Shown here piece after piece: positions 51,225 to 62,900 of a stretch of DNA of 64,000 nucleotides. Source of the stretch: Schizosaccharomyces osmophilus (Eukaryota > Ascomycota > Schizosaccharomycetes > Schizosaccharomycetales > Schizosaccharomycetaceae); the NCBI RefSeq assembly GCF_027921745.1, contig NC_079238.1:2356001-2420000 (forward strand), in the 5' to 3' direction. Position numbers and translations under genes: made by a program. The first letter of the stretch is position 1, and each line of letters starts with the position of its first letter. The notes under the pieces are model-generated. The model searched no databases. It worked only from the letters and a program-made list of their open reading frames with translations, and was not told the DNA's origin.

Positions 51225-51260
51225 CATCAGGATGGGCTGAATCATCAGGATGGACTGAAT
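51225..51260 (+). repeat. 18-bp tandem duplication
   Basis: Two head-to-tail copies of an 18-mer beginning CATCAGGATGG and ending CTGAAT, differing at one base, directly after a (TA)n run (about 51211-51222). Confidence 0.85.
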
Positions 51261-52500
51261 GGAATATTATTATTGAACAAAAAAAAAAAAAAAAAATTGG
51301 ATGGTTGTTGATGCAATCGATGAATTGGATGGATTCAGTGGAAGAGTTGAATGAATGGGAAGAAAAGCAATAACCAGTTATCCGAGGAGAAAAAGAGAGA
51401 GAGAAAGGCAATGTGAAGGGCGAGAAAAAGAAGGAGAGAGGACAAAAATAGCGCAAAACATAATTAGCGCAAATGAAAAAGAATTCTCCGAGGACGAATA
51501 AATCCAAGAAGAAAAATGAAAATTTGTTGACAAAAGGGAAAAAATGACTTTTTTTTTTTTTTCAATTTATTATTTTTTCACTTTATGTTCATTTCTTTAT
51601 ACTTGGGTTACTTGGGTTTCTTCGTTGGATTCTTCGTTGGATTCTTCGTCCTCGGATTTTGTTTCCGAATCACATCAATAATGATAAAAAGGAAAAAAAC
51701 AAATAAAGAAAAGTAAAAACAAATAAATAAAATCTACAAATCAAAATAAACAAATCAACAAAATGAAAAAATGAAAAAATCGCTGCTTCGCATCCTTTTC
51801 CCTCAGTCGAGTCGTTTTCTCTCTCTTCGCGATTTGAAATCGCAGTTCCATTCCACTAGGTTTTGTCCTCTTGGATTGGAATCTCTATTATCGAATTAGA
51901 TTTCCCCCTTGCATTTCGTAAACCTCGGTCGGACCGTCGGCTGAAGGCTTAGTTGGTTCTGACTTTTCTTAGCGATTGCTTTTACGTCATAGAAATCAAT
52001 TAATCCGGCTATCCATTTGATTCCCACTTCTCCACAACATTCGTCCGTTACGAGGTTGAAACGTGCGAGGCATGAAATAAGCAAGCGTCCTTGGATTACT
52101 TGGGTATCATCACCAAACGCAATTGTTGTGACCTTTTCCTTTCTTGGTCCATCAATCATCGATCCATTGATTTCTGTTTTTTTTTTTTCTCCATTGCTTT
52201 TACTTTCGATTGAATTCTTTCCTTTTCCTTTTCCTTTTTCTTTTTCTTATTCCCTTTTCCCTCTTTTTTTGTTTATCGCTTTATCGCGGATCCCCACTTA
52301 CCCCTCTTTGCAAACTCTCTCTTTCGACTTGCTCTCCGCGTTCAATTCATTCGTTCTTTTCCAACCTTATCCGACCCTGGGTTTCCCCCTCTTTTTGTTG
52401 ACCTGCCTCGGTGATTACAGCCATCACTGGATAAAGCCCTAAGATTATAGATAAACAAAAGGAAAACAAAAGAAAAACAAAAAATTCAATCCAAAGTCCA

Positions 52501-52533
52501 AGCAAAAGCAAAAGCAAAAGCAAAAGCAAAAGC
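52501..52533 (+). repeat. (AGCAAA)n array, inverted partner at 53152-53174
   Basis: Five and a half AGCAAA units. Its reverse complement reappears as (CTTTTG)n in klp9 intron 1. Confidence 0.85.
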
Positions 52534-53108
52534 GTTTGTGTATGTGTATCCTGTGATCCCTTTCACCCAAGCCCATCCTTTCCTCTCGTTCCTCTCGTTC
52601 CATTTCCAAATGTTGTTTTTTTCTGTTCTCATTCTACATTCACACTTGGGTTCGGCTTTTCTCCATACATTCGTTTCGATGCCGAAAAGTTTATTCCTTT
52701 TCAATTCCTACTTTTCACATGGAAACATGAATTGTCTTTTCCCTCTCATTGTAGCTCTCTTTTCTTTCCTTTCCATCAATTTTTTGCTTGTCACCGCACA
52801 CTCTCCGCTGCCTACCTGCTAGCTCATCTCTGCTAGCCTCACACTTCCCTCCCTCCTCTCGTCCATCTTTTCTTCTTCCTTTTTAGGTTTCTTACTCGTT
52901 CTTACAACTCCTTCTCTCTTCTTATTCCTTATACGAACCTCTAACGTTTTTTTACGCACCCTCTTCTCTCTTCTTATACCGTTTACACATCTCCTACGAC
53001 TCCTTACGCACCCCATCTCGTCCACGCAATCCCTCGTTCCTCTCCACCAAGTCAGGTGGTCTCTCTCTTTCCTTTTGTAAACATGAATCTTATCCAACCC
53101 ACCGGCCT

Positions 53109-55091
53109 ATGATTCAGGTACGCCGCGGCTTGGTCTCTTGTCCTTGCATTCCTTTTGCTTTTGCTTTTGCTTTTCCTTTACTAATCTTCCTGTAGACCTT
53201 TTTGCGCGTGAAAAAGGCTCCTCTCCAGCCCGAGGATGCCTCCCAAACATATGGTTTCGTTACCATTCTCAATGACGATGATGTCGTTTTAGAGTCCCCA
53301 GAAGACTCTCATGCTTTTCGCGTTTCCAAAGCTAAAACTTCCGAAAAAACTTCCTTCTCCAAAGTTTTTTCCCCTACTTGCTCTCAATGGGACGTCTTTG
53401 TCTCCATCTGTGCTCCTTTGCTCTCCCAGTCTCTCTTTCACATGAACGATGCCCTCTTGTTTACCTTGGGCGTCTCTGGCGCTGGCAAAACTTACACCCT
53501 CTTTGGTCCCCAAGATCATCCTGGCGTCGTTTACCTTGCTCTCGATGCCCTCTTCTACAATATCCGTGGCCGCGAAGCCAGCTTTCCCGTCGTAGAATCC
53601 ATTCGCTCCAAGCTCGACAAGTGTAAAGTTCTAGAGGGCTCCAAGTATCTGAAACATGAACCTTCCCATCCAATCCAACTCCCCTCTCCCGACGCTTATG
53701 CCTCTCTTTTCCCACAAAAACTCGATCCCTCCTTTCAGTATGCAATTTATCTCTGTTTTCCTGAAATTTATAACGATCGCATCTTTGACTTGCTCGAAAA
53801 GGCAAGCTTCTTTGGCCATCGCCACGCTCTTTCTTTGAAAAAGTCTTCCTCCTCCGATAAAAAATCTGTCGCTGGCATTCAAAAGGTTTACGTCGCTAAC
53901 CCCCATGAAGCTTTTCAACTCGTCCATAAAGTTTTGCAATTGCGAAAGTCCACTTCCACAAAGGCTAATTCCGTCTCCTCCCGCTCTCATCTCGTCGTTT
54001 CCATCGAGCTCTTCCGCTTGCAACCCGCAAAAAATCACATCGAAAGCTGTCAACTTGATTTGGTTGACCTTGCTGGCTCTGAACGAACCCGTTCCGCCGA
54101 AACTTCTGGCTTACTTCTCCGAGAAGGTGCTAGCATCAACAAGAGCCTTTTAACCCTAGGCCAGTGTCTCGAAGCCTTGCGTCGTAAACATGATGGAAGG
54201 CAACACATTATCCCCTTCCGTCAAAGCAAATTAACCGAGCTGCTCTTCCATTCCGGTCATTTGTCCGGCACTGCTAGAACTTGCATGCTCGTCAACATCG
54301 ACCCTCTGGGAAGTTTCGATGAAAACGCCCAAGTCATGCGCTACAGTGCAAACGCCCGTGAAATCATACCTACACAATCCTCCTCTTACACCGACAATTT
54401 TATGTCTCCGTCCCTTAATCGTACCGCTACGCAATCCAAGTCTACACATTCGGAAGCAATCCAAGTACAAAACGAACAACTACAAAGAGAAAATGAATCT
54501 CTTCGGCAGCTCCTCGCTGACGCTGACGCGGAAATGGTAAATTTGGAGTATGAAATTCGCGAACAAATGACCCGTGAAATGGAGGAACGAGTATCGCAAG
54601 TGGAACAAACATTCTTAAATCGAATGCTTGAGGAAACCGCTCAAGGCATTGAGTATACAGATCAGAAAATTGAAAAAATGGGTGAATGGGTGCGCCGATT
54701 GCAACAGGGTAACAAGGAGAAAGATGAGTGCGTCGCCCATCTGGAACATATCATCGAACAGTTGCAAGAAGAGAATAGCATCGAAGAGAAACCTGCTCTT
54801 CAGGATACCAGCAATGTGCACTATATCGATAATAATCGTCGTTCTTCTCGTAAACTACACTACGAAGATAAACAAGCTATTGAAGAAGCTCACAGTCTTC
54901 ATACCAAAAGGAAACTTTGGCCTGAGCCCACTTTGCTTCAGTCGTCTGAAACAGAGGAGGAAGAAGGCAAAACTGAAATTAGCCCAAAGAAGAAGTCGCC
55001 ATCTCCGCTGAAGCCTCTTAGTCCTTCAAGGCGACCCCCATTAACTAAGATGTATAGTCAAACTGGCGACGTGGATATCAACCAACTATAA
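53109..55091 (+). CDS. klp9: Kinesin-6 Klp9, one intron with 9-nt first exon
   Basis: Exon 1 is 53109..53117 (ATG ATT CAG only) and exon 2 is 53196..55091, 634 residues, matching the S. pombe Klp9 length as I recall it. The 78-nt intron runs GTACGC ... ACTAATC ... TGTAG and restores MIQTFLRVKK, the first beta strand of the kinesin motor. The motor (about 1-395) has the P-loop GVSGAGKT, switch I NSVSSRSH and switch II DLAGSERT. A coiled coil follows (about 425-530; QLQRENESLRQLLADADAEM in part). The Ser/Pro-rich tail ends VDINQL. Klp9 slides antiparallel microtubules in anaphase B with Ase1 and is controlled by Cdk1 phosphorylation; SPxK/SP sites cluster in the tail. Confidence 0.95.
53152..53174 (+). 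repeat. (CTTTTG)n array in klp9 intron 1
   Basis: 23 bases made of CTTTTG units, perfectly complementary to part of the array at 52501-52533, 620 bases away. It lies inside the first klp9 intron, next to the branch site region. Confidence 0.85.
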
Positions 55092-55326
55092 TGTTCCTTC
55101 TTTACGATATATTGACGTCTTATTTGAAGACGATTGGTTTACTTTTTTTCAAAATTGATTCACGCTAATGAACTCGTGTTATGCTCTACTTGATTTCGAT
55201 GAATGAATAAATGTTAATTTCTTATTTGCGTAAAATCATTAATAGAGAATGAGAGTAAATGCTTTGTTTCACTTCCATACCAAAAACTTCTCGAGTTAAA
55301 GCCGTTTGTTTGTTACTCGATTCAAA

Positions 55327-56313
55327 TTAGTGCAAAAGCAAATCCAAAATTCCATTGATTCCGTTTGGGTGATTGTCTACATCCTCTTGTGATTTTATGT
55401 TTTCTTTAGACAAAGCACGGACAATCACATCCTGATCAAAGCCAAAATTCTGCAAGCTTTGAACAACCTTTGGATCAATCCCATTGTAACTGTCGCTCGC
55501 CTCTTCCACATCGATAAATGCAGGAGGTTGTGCATAAAGTCTAACCCATTCTCTAGCAGTTTGAATGAATTGGTCGTAGTTTTGAATGTACACTTGGGCT
55601 ACCTGTGCATCTTGAGGATTTGAGGGTTCCGGGGTGCACAAAAGAGACTGTAAGCTAATCAATGCAGACTTTACGGTATACACGGGAGACCATTGATCTT
55701 TCAAAATGTCGAGACAAATAGCTCCTGTTTGAGAGGAGATGTTTGGATGGTAAATTTTTGTGTCAAACTTCATTTTAGGGGGACGAAAAGGATAATCTGA
55801 AAAAGTGTGAGAATATGCAAAGTAAAAATAAAAATAAAAACGAGATTTAGTTTCGAATTTATTCAATGTTCATACCAATCTACTCAAGTTAGTAAATATC
55901 TCATATAGAATACAAAGAGTACATACGGGAATTTCGACATCGACAGTGTAGTAACCACCTAATGCACAAGTACGTTAGGGTTCTTTTGTCTAAAAATAGG
56001 CCATATAGGATAATTGCCATTATTTTGTGGACGATCTTCTAATGAAACATACCTTCATAAGCAGTATCAGGCGGGCCCTTAAACATTCCCTTGAGTCGAG
56101 CTGTTTTAAAAGTTAGAAAGCCTATTATTTCAAAATTCAAGCAACATACATATGTCGGATTCATTCACGGTCCAAACTTGGATTCCAGCTTGTGTATCCC
56201 GACGTACATCTAAACAAGTTAGTAACAATATATACATATATATAAATTTATTTATATAGAATTTCATTACCGGCTAATTCTTTTCCGATTCTGCGAGAAC
56301 GACTGTCAGACAT
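55327..56313 (-). CDS. ubc1: Ubiquitin-conjugating enzyme Ubc1 (E2-25K/UBE2K), four introns
   Basis: Exons 56271..56313, 56150..56209, 56053..56100, 55923..55958 and 55327..55796 give 218 residues. The E2 fold shows [48 protein letters not shown] and the active-site Cys in [11 protein letters not shown]-terminal UBA domain (about 170-218; [19 protein letters not shown]) identifies the Ubc1/E2-25K class that extends K48 chains. Three small internal exons (36-60 nt) make this the most split gene here. Intron 4 appears to use GTACTC as donor, poor at position +5. This is the only junction that keeps phase and gives EIPVYYPF, the family length. Confidence 0.93.
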
Positions 56314-56962
56314 GTTTGTAGAGGGTAACAGATAATTTTGACAGGTGAAGGAATGAAGCTAGGAATCGTTGAATTTTTACAAAAATCATCGTTCAATAGA
56401 ATATAGTTCTATCAAATTCATAGATAGAATAGAATAAAATTAAAATTGAATCTTTTTTAGTCATTCGTCTTGTACCTTACAAGAAGAAAATTTACCGCGA
56501 TTGTAGAAGAGAGTGTGGCATCCATCTAGGCTTTTTCTTAACGCGAGAGCTCTTTCTTTCTTTATTTTTCTTCTGTTGTTTAATTTTAATAATAAATTAT
56601 TGACTTCGTCATGATAACAAAAACACCCTCAATGAATGAATGATACTATGTAAATCAAACCTGCAAAAAAAAATACTAAAGCTGATACATTTTCACTATC
56701 TTCAATATTCAACAAGTATAAAAACAAATACAGATATTTCGATAGATGATAGATGTGTATTTTCTATGATTTTCTCTTGCGACCTTTTTTTTTTTTTTTT
56801 TCTGGTTTGTTTACATTTTAGTGCATCTGCATCATACATACGGTTTGGTTCGCAAAATCCAGTAACATACTCAAGTGAAACAAAAGGCGAAAGAAATTGT
56901 CAAATAGAGAAGACAAATCAAACCAACAACAATCCATTGAGTTTTGCTTTGAATCATTCCCA
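56314..56962. other. Divergent spacer ubc1 / small basic-protein gene
   Basis: 649 bases, AT-rich. GGTTTGTTTAC (56804-56814) is a FLEX-like forkhead site (10 of 11) on the minus strand just after an 18-T run. No RNA gene recognised. Confidence 0.45.
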
Positions 56963-57448
56963 ATGCCTTACAGAAACGACAGAAAAAAATCTGCAAAAAG
57001 AAACCCAGATTCCATTATCCATGGCCGTGTTCCTAGCAAAAAGACGATCAAAAAACATTTAAGAAATGGAAAATATGTACGTCGTATTACCTAAAAAATA
57101 GTAAATGCTAGACTGGAACCTCGTAGAGAACAAAATTCTATAGTCTGCATTATGCTTACATTGGACTGTAGGAATAATGCGTTACTAACAACTGGTCATT
57201 AGTCTTTACAGCGTCTAGCTGAACAAGGAATCCATTTGGACGATGCTATGATGGGTAAGTACTACTGGCAAGGAAACCGATTGTGCCACTAACACATAAT
57301 AGAAATCGAAGCTGTGAGCGACAACAAAGAAAGGAAAAACAAAAACAAGCTTTTTGGCAATTCTGAAGAAGAACAACAGGATAACTTTATGAGTGTCGAT
57401 CAACCAGCGGGCAAGGGCACAATTCTCGGCGTTCCTCCATCTTTTTAA
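56963..57448 (+). CDS. Small basic protein (100 residues), likely nucleolar, two introns
   Basis: Exons 56963..57076, 57212..57254 and 57303..57448. Introns: GTACGT ... TTACAG (135 nt, CTAAC present) and GTAAGT ... ATAATAG (48 nt, CTAAC present); phases agree. The start MPYRNDRKKSAKRN and PSKKTIKKHLRNGKY are strongly basic; RLAEQGIHLDDAMMEIEAV is a helix; the end is acidic then GKGTILGVPPSF. This composition is seen in small ribosome-biogenesis factors of the Alb1 kind, but I cannot confirm that family. By order it matches the uncharacterised S. pombe gene between ubc1 and abc1. Confidence 0.75.
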
Positions 57449-57635
57449 ATATCTATTTTCATACATATTGCAACTAGTTTTGGGTTTAAATAATATTGAC
57501 TGGGTTTGGATTTTTTGATAATCCTTCATAGACTAAAACATACAGATTCGTAATAATAGGCTTGACCTGTCATTAATTCTTTGTAACAAAATTCATGAAT
57601 CGCTTTCAATAATTCGTTCGTTCTCTAGCAATGCT

Positions 57636-59486
57636 TTAGTTGTTGAAAGGACTCAATATTTTTTGAAATACTTGCTTGCACTGTATTTTTGCACCCAGCT
57701 TGGAGCACAACAAAAAGTGTCCACTCAGTCTTCGGTGAAGGGAATATGTCTCCTCAGGAGGTGGTTGAAGTCGCAATTGCAGCATTAGTGGTATTTGCTC
57801 TTTTACACGTTCTGTAATCGTTTGGTGCCCAAAGTCATATATATCTGGGGCATCAAATGCAAACGGCTCAGCAAGAGTAAATATGGACTCCACATGTGCA
57901 TTTATCATTGCTTTCGATTCGTGTTTACTCAAATATCCTAGCTCCTCCGATAGTTGTTGACAAGCGTCCTTATCCCGTCTTGCACCAGCAAGCAAAAGTC
58001 GACAATATTTTGAAATAAACTCTTGGCTGTATTCAATAGAAGCTCCAAAATCCAAGAGCTCCAACTGGTGTGTGTGTGTATTATACAGAAAGTTTGACCA
58101 ATTAGGGTCAGTCTGCATACAATGAAAGTCAGCAATCTCTTTAAAACATAGCTCTGTTAAAATCGTTCCAATTTTGTTTCGAAGCTCTTGTGTATACACA
58201 ATTTTCCCTAATGCAATACCGTGTAGATACTCCAATGCTAACACTGTCGGACCAGATGCTTCCCTAAACACTTTGGGAACTCTCAAGCGTTGATCTTGTT
58301 TCAGAAGCATTCCAAACCTTTCCACAAAATCTGCCTCGCGCATGTAATCACACTCCAAGGCCAATTCTTTTCTGGCAGCTGCAATACTATTCTCCAGAAA
58401 TAAACCTTTAGGTAAAAGTCGAGAAGCCCTCAATAATATTGACAAATTATTTAAATCGGAGTCAATTGAATTTTTGACACCGGGATATTGGACTTTAACT
58501 GCAACTAAAGTACCATTGGAAGCCAATCTTCCTCGGTGAACTTGTCCTATAGATGCGGCCGCCATCGGACTTTTTTCAAACTCGGAAAAGAGGCTCTTCC
58601 AGTCTTTGCCCAGGTTTTGCGCCATCACCTTTTCAAGTTGCTTGTCAGGCATTGCATGGGCACTATCACGCACACGTTCTAGGATATGTGCAATGTGCCC
58701 AGGAAACATCTTGCTATCTTGAAACGACAACATTTGCCCAAGCTTTAGCGCTGCACCTCTCATTTGACTCAACTTGTTCACCAGTATTTCAATGTTCCTT
58801 TCATTAAGTAAAACACCGCCCTCTTCTTTACTAGATCCCCAAACTCGTTTTAATTTTTCCCCTACGGCGCCAACGGAGAGAGAAGTTGCAAGGCCTCCGT
58901 AATGCCAAAGTCTACTCCATTGTGAAGAAGGGACTTTTGAAGCCTTGAGAGGAATGCTAGGAGGCTTTTGAAATGCTTCCGTTTCTAACTCCTTCAAATG
59001 ATGTGCTTTTTCTTTCACTATCTCCTCATTTTGCTTACGCTCATAAAACGTATTTGACTGATTTGGTTTAATTGTAGGATTTACTTCAGAGCTAAGGGGA
59101 TCATTGGTTTTCGTCTGAGGTTTTCTGTCGCTAACAAAATTGGTAAGCTTAGGATCGTAATTCAATTCCTTCTTTTCATCCAGAATTGGAGTATGCTTTC
59201 CGTTCATAACTTCACCAGGCGTAAGTACTTCCGAATCCTTCGCCAAAGATTGCAAGCTTTCAGTAGCTTTTTTCGTTTCTTTTTCATGACAAGCAACCTT
59301 TACTTTATCATCTTCAATGTTTCCTACATATGATTTTGAAAGTACAGGTCCTTGTTTCTTCAGTGTTGAGGCATTTATAAACGGTTTTTGGTGATAAATC
59401 GACCTCCCGCTTTTCCAATATATACTCGCAACATTCTTAATTGCTGAACTTAGGGTAATGAATTCCCACAAGCCCGAATTACCCAT
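57636..59486 (-). CDS. abc1: Coenzyme Q biosynthesis atypical kinase Coq8/Abc1
   Basis: A 616-residue UbiB-family protein. Residues 1-185 are a long basic/Ser-rich N-terminus including the mitochondrial presequence. The family-specific KxGQ motif is K248-L-G-Q251 (AALKLGQMLSFQD), which folds over the ATP site. The Ala-rich loop that replaces the usual Gly-rich loop is A309-A-A-S312 (PMAAASIGQVHRG). The ATP-binding Lys is in VAVKVQYPGV, the catalytic part in QTDPNWSNFLYN and the metal site in LLDFGAS. It supports the coenzyme Q synthesis complex on the inner membrane matrix side. Called abc1 in S. pombe, from the first yeast locus name. Confidence 0.94.
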   Translation of the reverse strand: MGNSGLWEFITLSSAIKNVASIYWKSGRSIYHQKPFINASTLKKQGPVLSKSYVGNIEDDKVKVACHEKETKKATESLQSLAKDSEVLTPGEVMNGKHTPILDEKKELNYDPKLTNFVSDRKPQTKTNDPLSSEVNPTIKPNQSNTFYERKQNEEIVKEKAHHLKELETEAFQKPPSIPLKASKVPSSQWSRLWHYGGLATSLSVGAVGEKLKRVWGSSKEEGGVLLNERNIEILVNKLSQMRGAALKLGQMLSFQDSKMFPGHIAHILERVRDSAHAMPDKQLEKVMAQNLGKDWKSLFSEFEKSPMAAASIGQVHRGRLASNGTLVAVKVQYPGVKNSIDSDLNNLSILLRASRLLPKGLFLENSIAAARKELALECDYMREADFVERFGMLLKQDQRLRVPKVFREASGPTVLALEYLHGIALGKIVYTQELRNKIGTILTELCFKEIADFHCMQTDPNWSNFLYNTHTHQLELLDFGASIEYSQEFISKYCRLLLAGARRDKDACQQLSEELGYLSKHESKAMINAHVESIFTLAEPFAFDAPDIYDFGHQTITERVKEQIPLMLQLRLQPPPEETYSLHRRLSGHFLLCSKLGAKIQCKQVFQKILSPFNN

Positions 59487-59926
59487 GTCCTTTAACTATA
59501 ATCGTTTCTTAACTATTCATACAGTTAATGAAGAACTAGGTTCCGCTTTTGTAAAAAGATAGTAAAAGTAACTTTAAATGAGCTTTAATATTCAAACAAA
59601 TTGAACAAGCGTTGCTTTATCCTGAACAATTAATACCTTTAATCGCTAGATATATGGTGGAACAAGTATGAAACTAAGCACTCCTACACTTCGAATCTGA
59701 ATCATTCATTAACAATTCGATAATTTTTACGAATATATAATCCAACGCACAAGTAATGAATGAATGGAAATTTATTACAGGGAAAAATATCTTACTCGTT
59801 TGCTTTCCTCTTAGCAAAGCAATGTAATCATAAGTAGACGATTGATAAATAAATAATATTCACTCCAAAATTAGATGTGAAAATCAAATAAAAAACATAA
59901 ATGTAAACTCTAATAAGTACTTAAAT
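59487..59926. other. Intergenic: abc1 promoter and clr1 3' region
   Basis: 440 bases, AT-rich, between tandem minus-strand genes. No feature recognised. Confidence 0.5.
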
Positions 59927-62900
59927 TTAATGTACAATCCAGTTCTTCCTCTGAACAACTATTCCTTCAATAATCATCGAAGGAAGACACTCTGATTTTG
60001 ATACAGCGGTAAAAAGTTGTCCTATTTGACCAACTCGAGCATACTGAGCATCAGAAGTACTATCAGAACCAGTAGTTTTCATATGGTCATTACGCAAACC
60101 AGCAAACGAGTGAAAGACATTTCTTTTCGCTAAGGAAGACACAGTCCTTTCCTTTGATTGATTATTCTGGTTCAACCTAGCAAAAACAGATGGACTAAAG
60201 CCGGGAGGTGGAACCGGATACCAGTTCGATGGGGCGGGTTTGATTATAGGAGTAGATGTATTAAGGAAAAATCCAGGAACAGCAGATTTATCTCCTTGGT
60301 TGTTCCGAGTTCTTCGATTTCCTTCTTGTAGTCTAGATTTTCTAGTAGTAATTAAAGCAGACGGCTCGAACTTATACGGCAAATGAGAAAACATAAGATG
60401 CTCCTGGAATTCTTCGTAGTTAGATAACCCTTTTTTGCATCCAGGAACTTTGCAATTATGCTGTATCTTTTCAAGATGTTCCCTAATGTGAGCGTCCATT
60501 TGTCCAGAACCTAAAGACAAAAAACACTGATTCCAGCAACATTTTAATGTGGAGCCCTCATCTGTACATTGAGTATGTAATTTTTTTATATGTGTAAACA
60601 AGTTTTCTAGAGAATGCAAATTGGCTTCACAACTAGTCCACTTGCACTTAAATTCGGTAAAACCCTGCGGAAGTGATTTTAACGAAGTATAGACTTTTTG
60701 CTTATCCGCCTCAATTCCTTCTAGTAAAATTGGTGTTTCCATGAGAGGAACATCTTGATTGATGTTAGTTGCTTTTAACTGCATTGATAAATCGGAAGCA
60801 GAGTTGTTCACATCGCTTGACGCATTTAGTAACTCATGACCAAGTGATTGAAAATCATTTGTGGGAAGATCAACTTCGGAAGATTCCGTGTTAACCGGTT
60901 GTAATGTGTCCTTCTCTATGTCAATGTGTTGAGATTTATTGATGAAAGAAGAATCCAAAGAAGGCTCTTTCTCTATTGAAAGCATATCTGACGTCTCTCT
61001 ACTTTTTCCAGCTTCTTCATTGAAAGAATTAGATGTACTCGACTGTTGGGCTGAATCGTCATTCAATAGCGTCTTGATATTTAACAATCCTTGGTTTTCA
61101 GGAATTCCAATTGTCAATAAAGTAGGATCAGAAGATGCATCAACACTTTCGATGGAACGTTTTTTTATATTTCCATCTGATTTGCTGTTCTGCTCAACAT
61201 TGACCTCTGATAATACTGCATCTCTAAATTGGTTTTCACTATCGGAAGAATCGGTAATTTGTATAGTTTGAGGCACATATGAGTTACGTGTTTTCTCGGC
61301 TTCGCTATTCGTAAGATTTGAACTTTGCAATCTGTCACCGGCTTCAACATCAATCTGAGAATTAGTCAATTTAATTACCTCGTCGTCCTTATTAGATATC
61401 AATGAATGTGATTTTTGGTTATTATATTCATCAACTTGCTTTGAAGAATCTTCAGTTCGAATAGGATCCTCTCGTCCAGGTAACTCTTTGTTTGGTTTTT
61501 GCGTAAACTCCTTTCTGTAAGTTTCTGTCTGTTCGGTTTCTTGGTCCCTTTGCTCATTAATAGGCTTCTCTATAACTTCAATCAAATGTTCGGTATCACC
61601 TGGAAGGATTGAATTTACATTGTGTTTAACATGTGCGACATCAATATTTTTAGCCAGATAGCTATCAACTGCAACGTTGCTGGTCTCTTTGGAAGCCTTG
61701 ATTGATGATAGATCAATGTTTTCAAGTGCAAAATCATTACTAGATTTCTTACTTTCCACGTGCGTTTTGACGCGCGCAGCTTTGGTGTTAGAATTCTGTT
61801 TTCGATTGTGAAGTAAATTCGGTCTGTAGTTAGAAAGGCTGAGCAAAGGAACGTCTTCGCCGACTTCGTTCTCTTGTGTTTGCTCAGTTTCCGGAAGCTT
61901 TTCTGCAGAAGGCGTTGGTACTTTAGTAGCAACTTTCTTAGACGTGCCAGGTTTTCTATTACCTGGTAGCTTATCAAACCTATCTAAGAGCTGATTATGG
62001 TTCGATGGGTAACTTTTTGACAATGAGAAACATAGCTTCTTGTCATCTAGAACTTGTACTCTATTTCGTTCACGTAAGCGTTCTGCATCTGAAGGAGACA
62101 AATTCAACTGTTTAATCGCTTTTTCCATAATTTCTTTGTTTTCCATGATTTCATCGTTGAAGCGACGATGCTTAAGAAATGAGCCATCAGGTCTAAAGCT
62201 AGAAGGCGAGAGCGATGGAAATTGTGAAGAAACAAGAGAAATTGCATCCCAATCAGCCAAATTTCGTAAGTCACCTTTCATGTTTGGTCCTAATTCTCCT
62301 TTTTCTAATTTATTTTCCATAAGCTTCAACTCAAGGGATAAATTCAATCGAGGCTTGTCGGGTTCGGATTTTGAGAAATCATTAGTGGAATATAAAATTG
62401 CACTACCAATATTATCAGGAGTCAAATAAGGAGAAACATCTGGATAAACTTTTTGAAAATTGAATTGAGAAGTAGACGGCTCTACAGCCTTAGGTGTTGA
62501 TGAGTCACCGTTGGGTAGATTTTGTGATACTTCTTGACTCGGTTGATGAGGTTTTGATGATGACTTACTGCTTAATGTAGAAGCCGGATATACTTGACTG
62601 GGCGGTTCATTAGGACGAACGTTACTATGTTCAAAAGACGGGGGTACTGACTCGTTCGTTACTCGATGTGGCCGATTAGGCCACAAAGGTACAGATTGGC
62701 TATTCGCGATGCTAGGAACGGAAAATCTATTTGAAGCTGTCGCATGTATCTTAGCATCTAAAGGATCTGAAGGAAGTGAAGAAAAAGGTCCAGGACGGTG
62801 AGATTTCTGATTTTCGGTAGAAGCGATATTTGTAGGATACGGTGGATTATTTGCTATACGATTTTCGAGAGGAAGCTGCTTTAATAGACTAGATTGATTA

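Larger units (their letters stand above)
50022..53108. other. 3.1-kb divergent spacer with mirrored purine/pyrimidine skew
   Basis: From 50022 to about 50800 the plus strand is almost all purine (A/G with a little C); from about 52190 to 53108 it is almost all pyrimidine. The pyrimidine-rich strand is thus the sense strand for both divergent genes, which suggests long leaders for the transcription factor and klp9. Two less skewed islands sit inside: 50860-51080 (GC-richer, CCAAT at 50879) and 51780-52170 (open minus-strand frame 51896-52159). Microsatellite-like arrays are listed separately. Confidence 0.6.

Noticed and set aside
50840-51245. Two overlapping minus-strand frames of 106 and 133 codons
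   Set aside because: Composition follows the local GC-richer island, no ATG in the longer part of one, and no recognisable fold; more likely promoter sequence.
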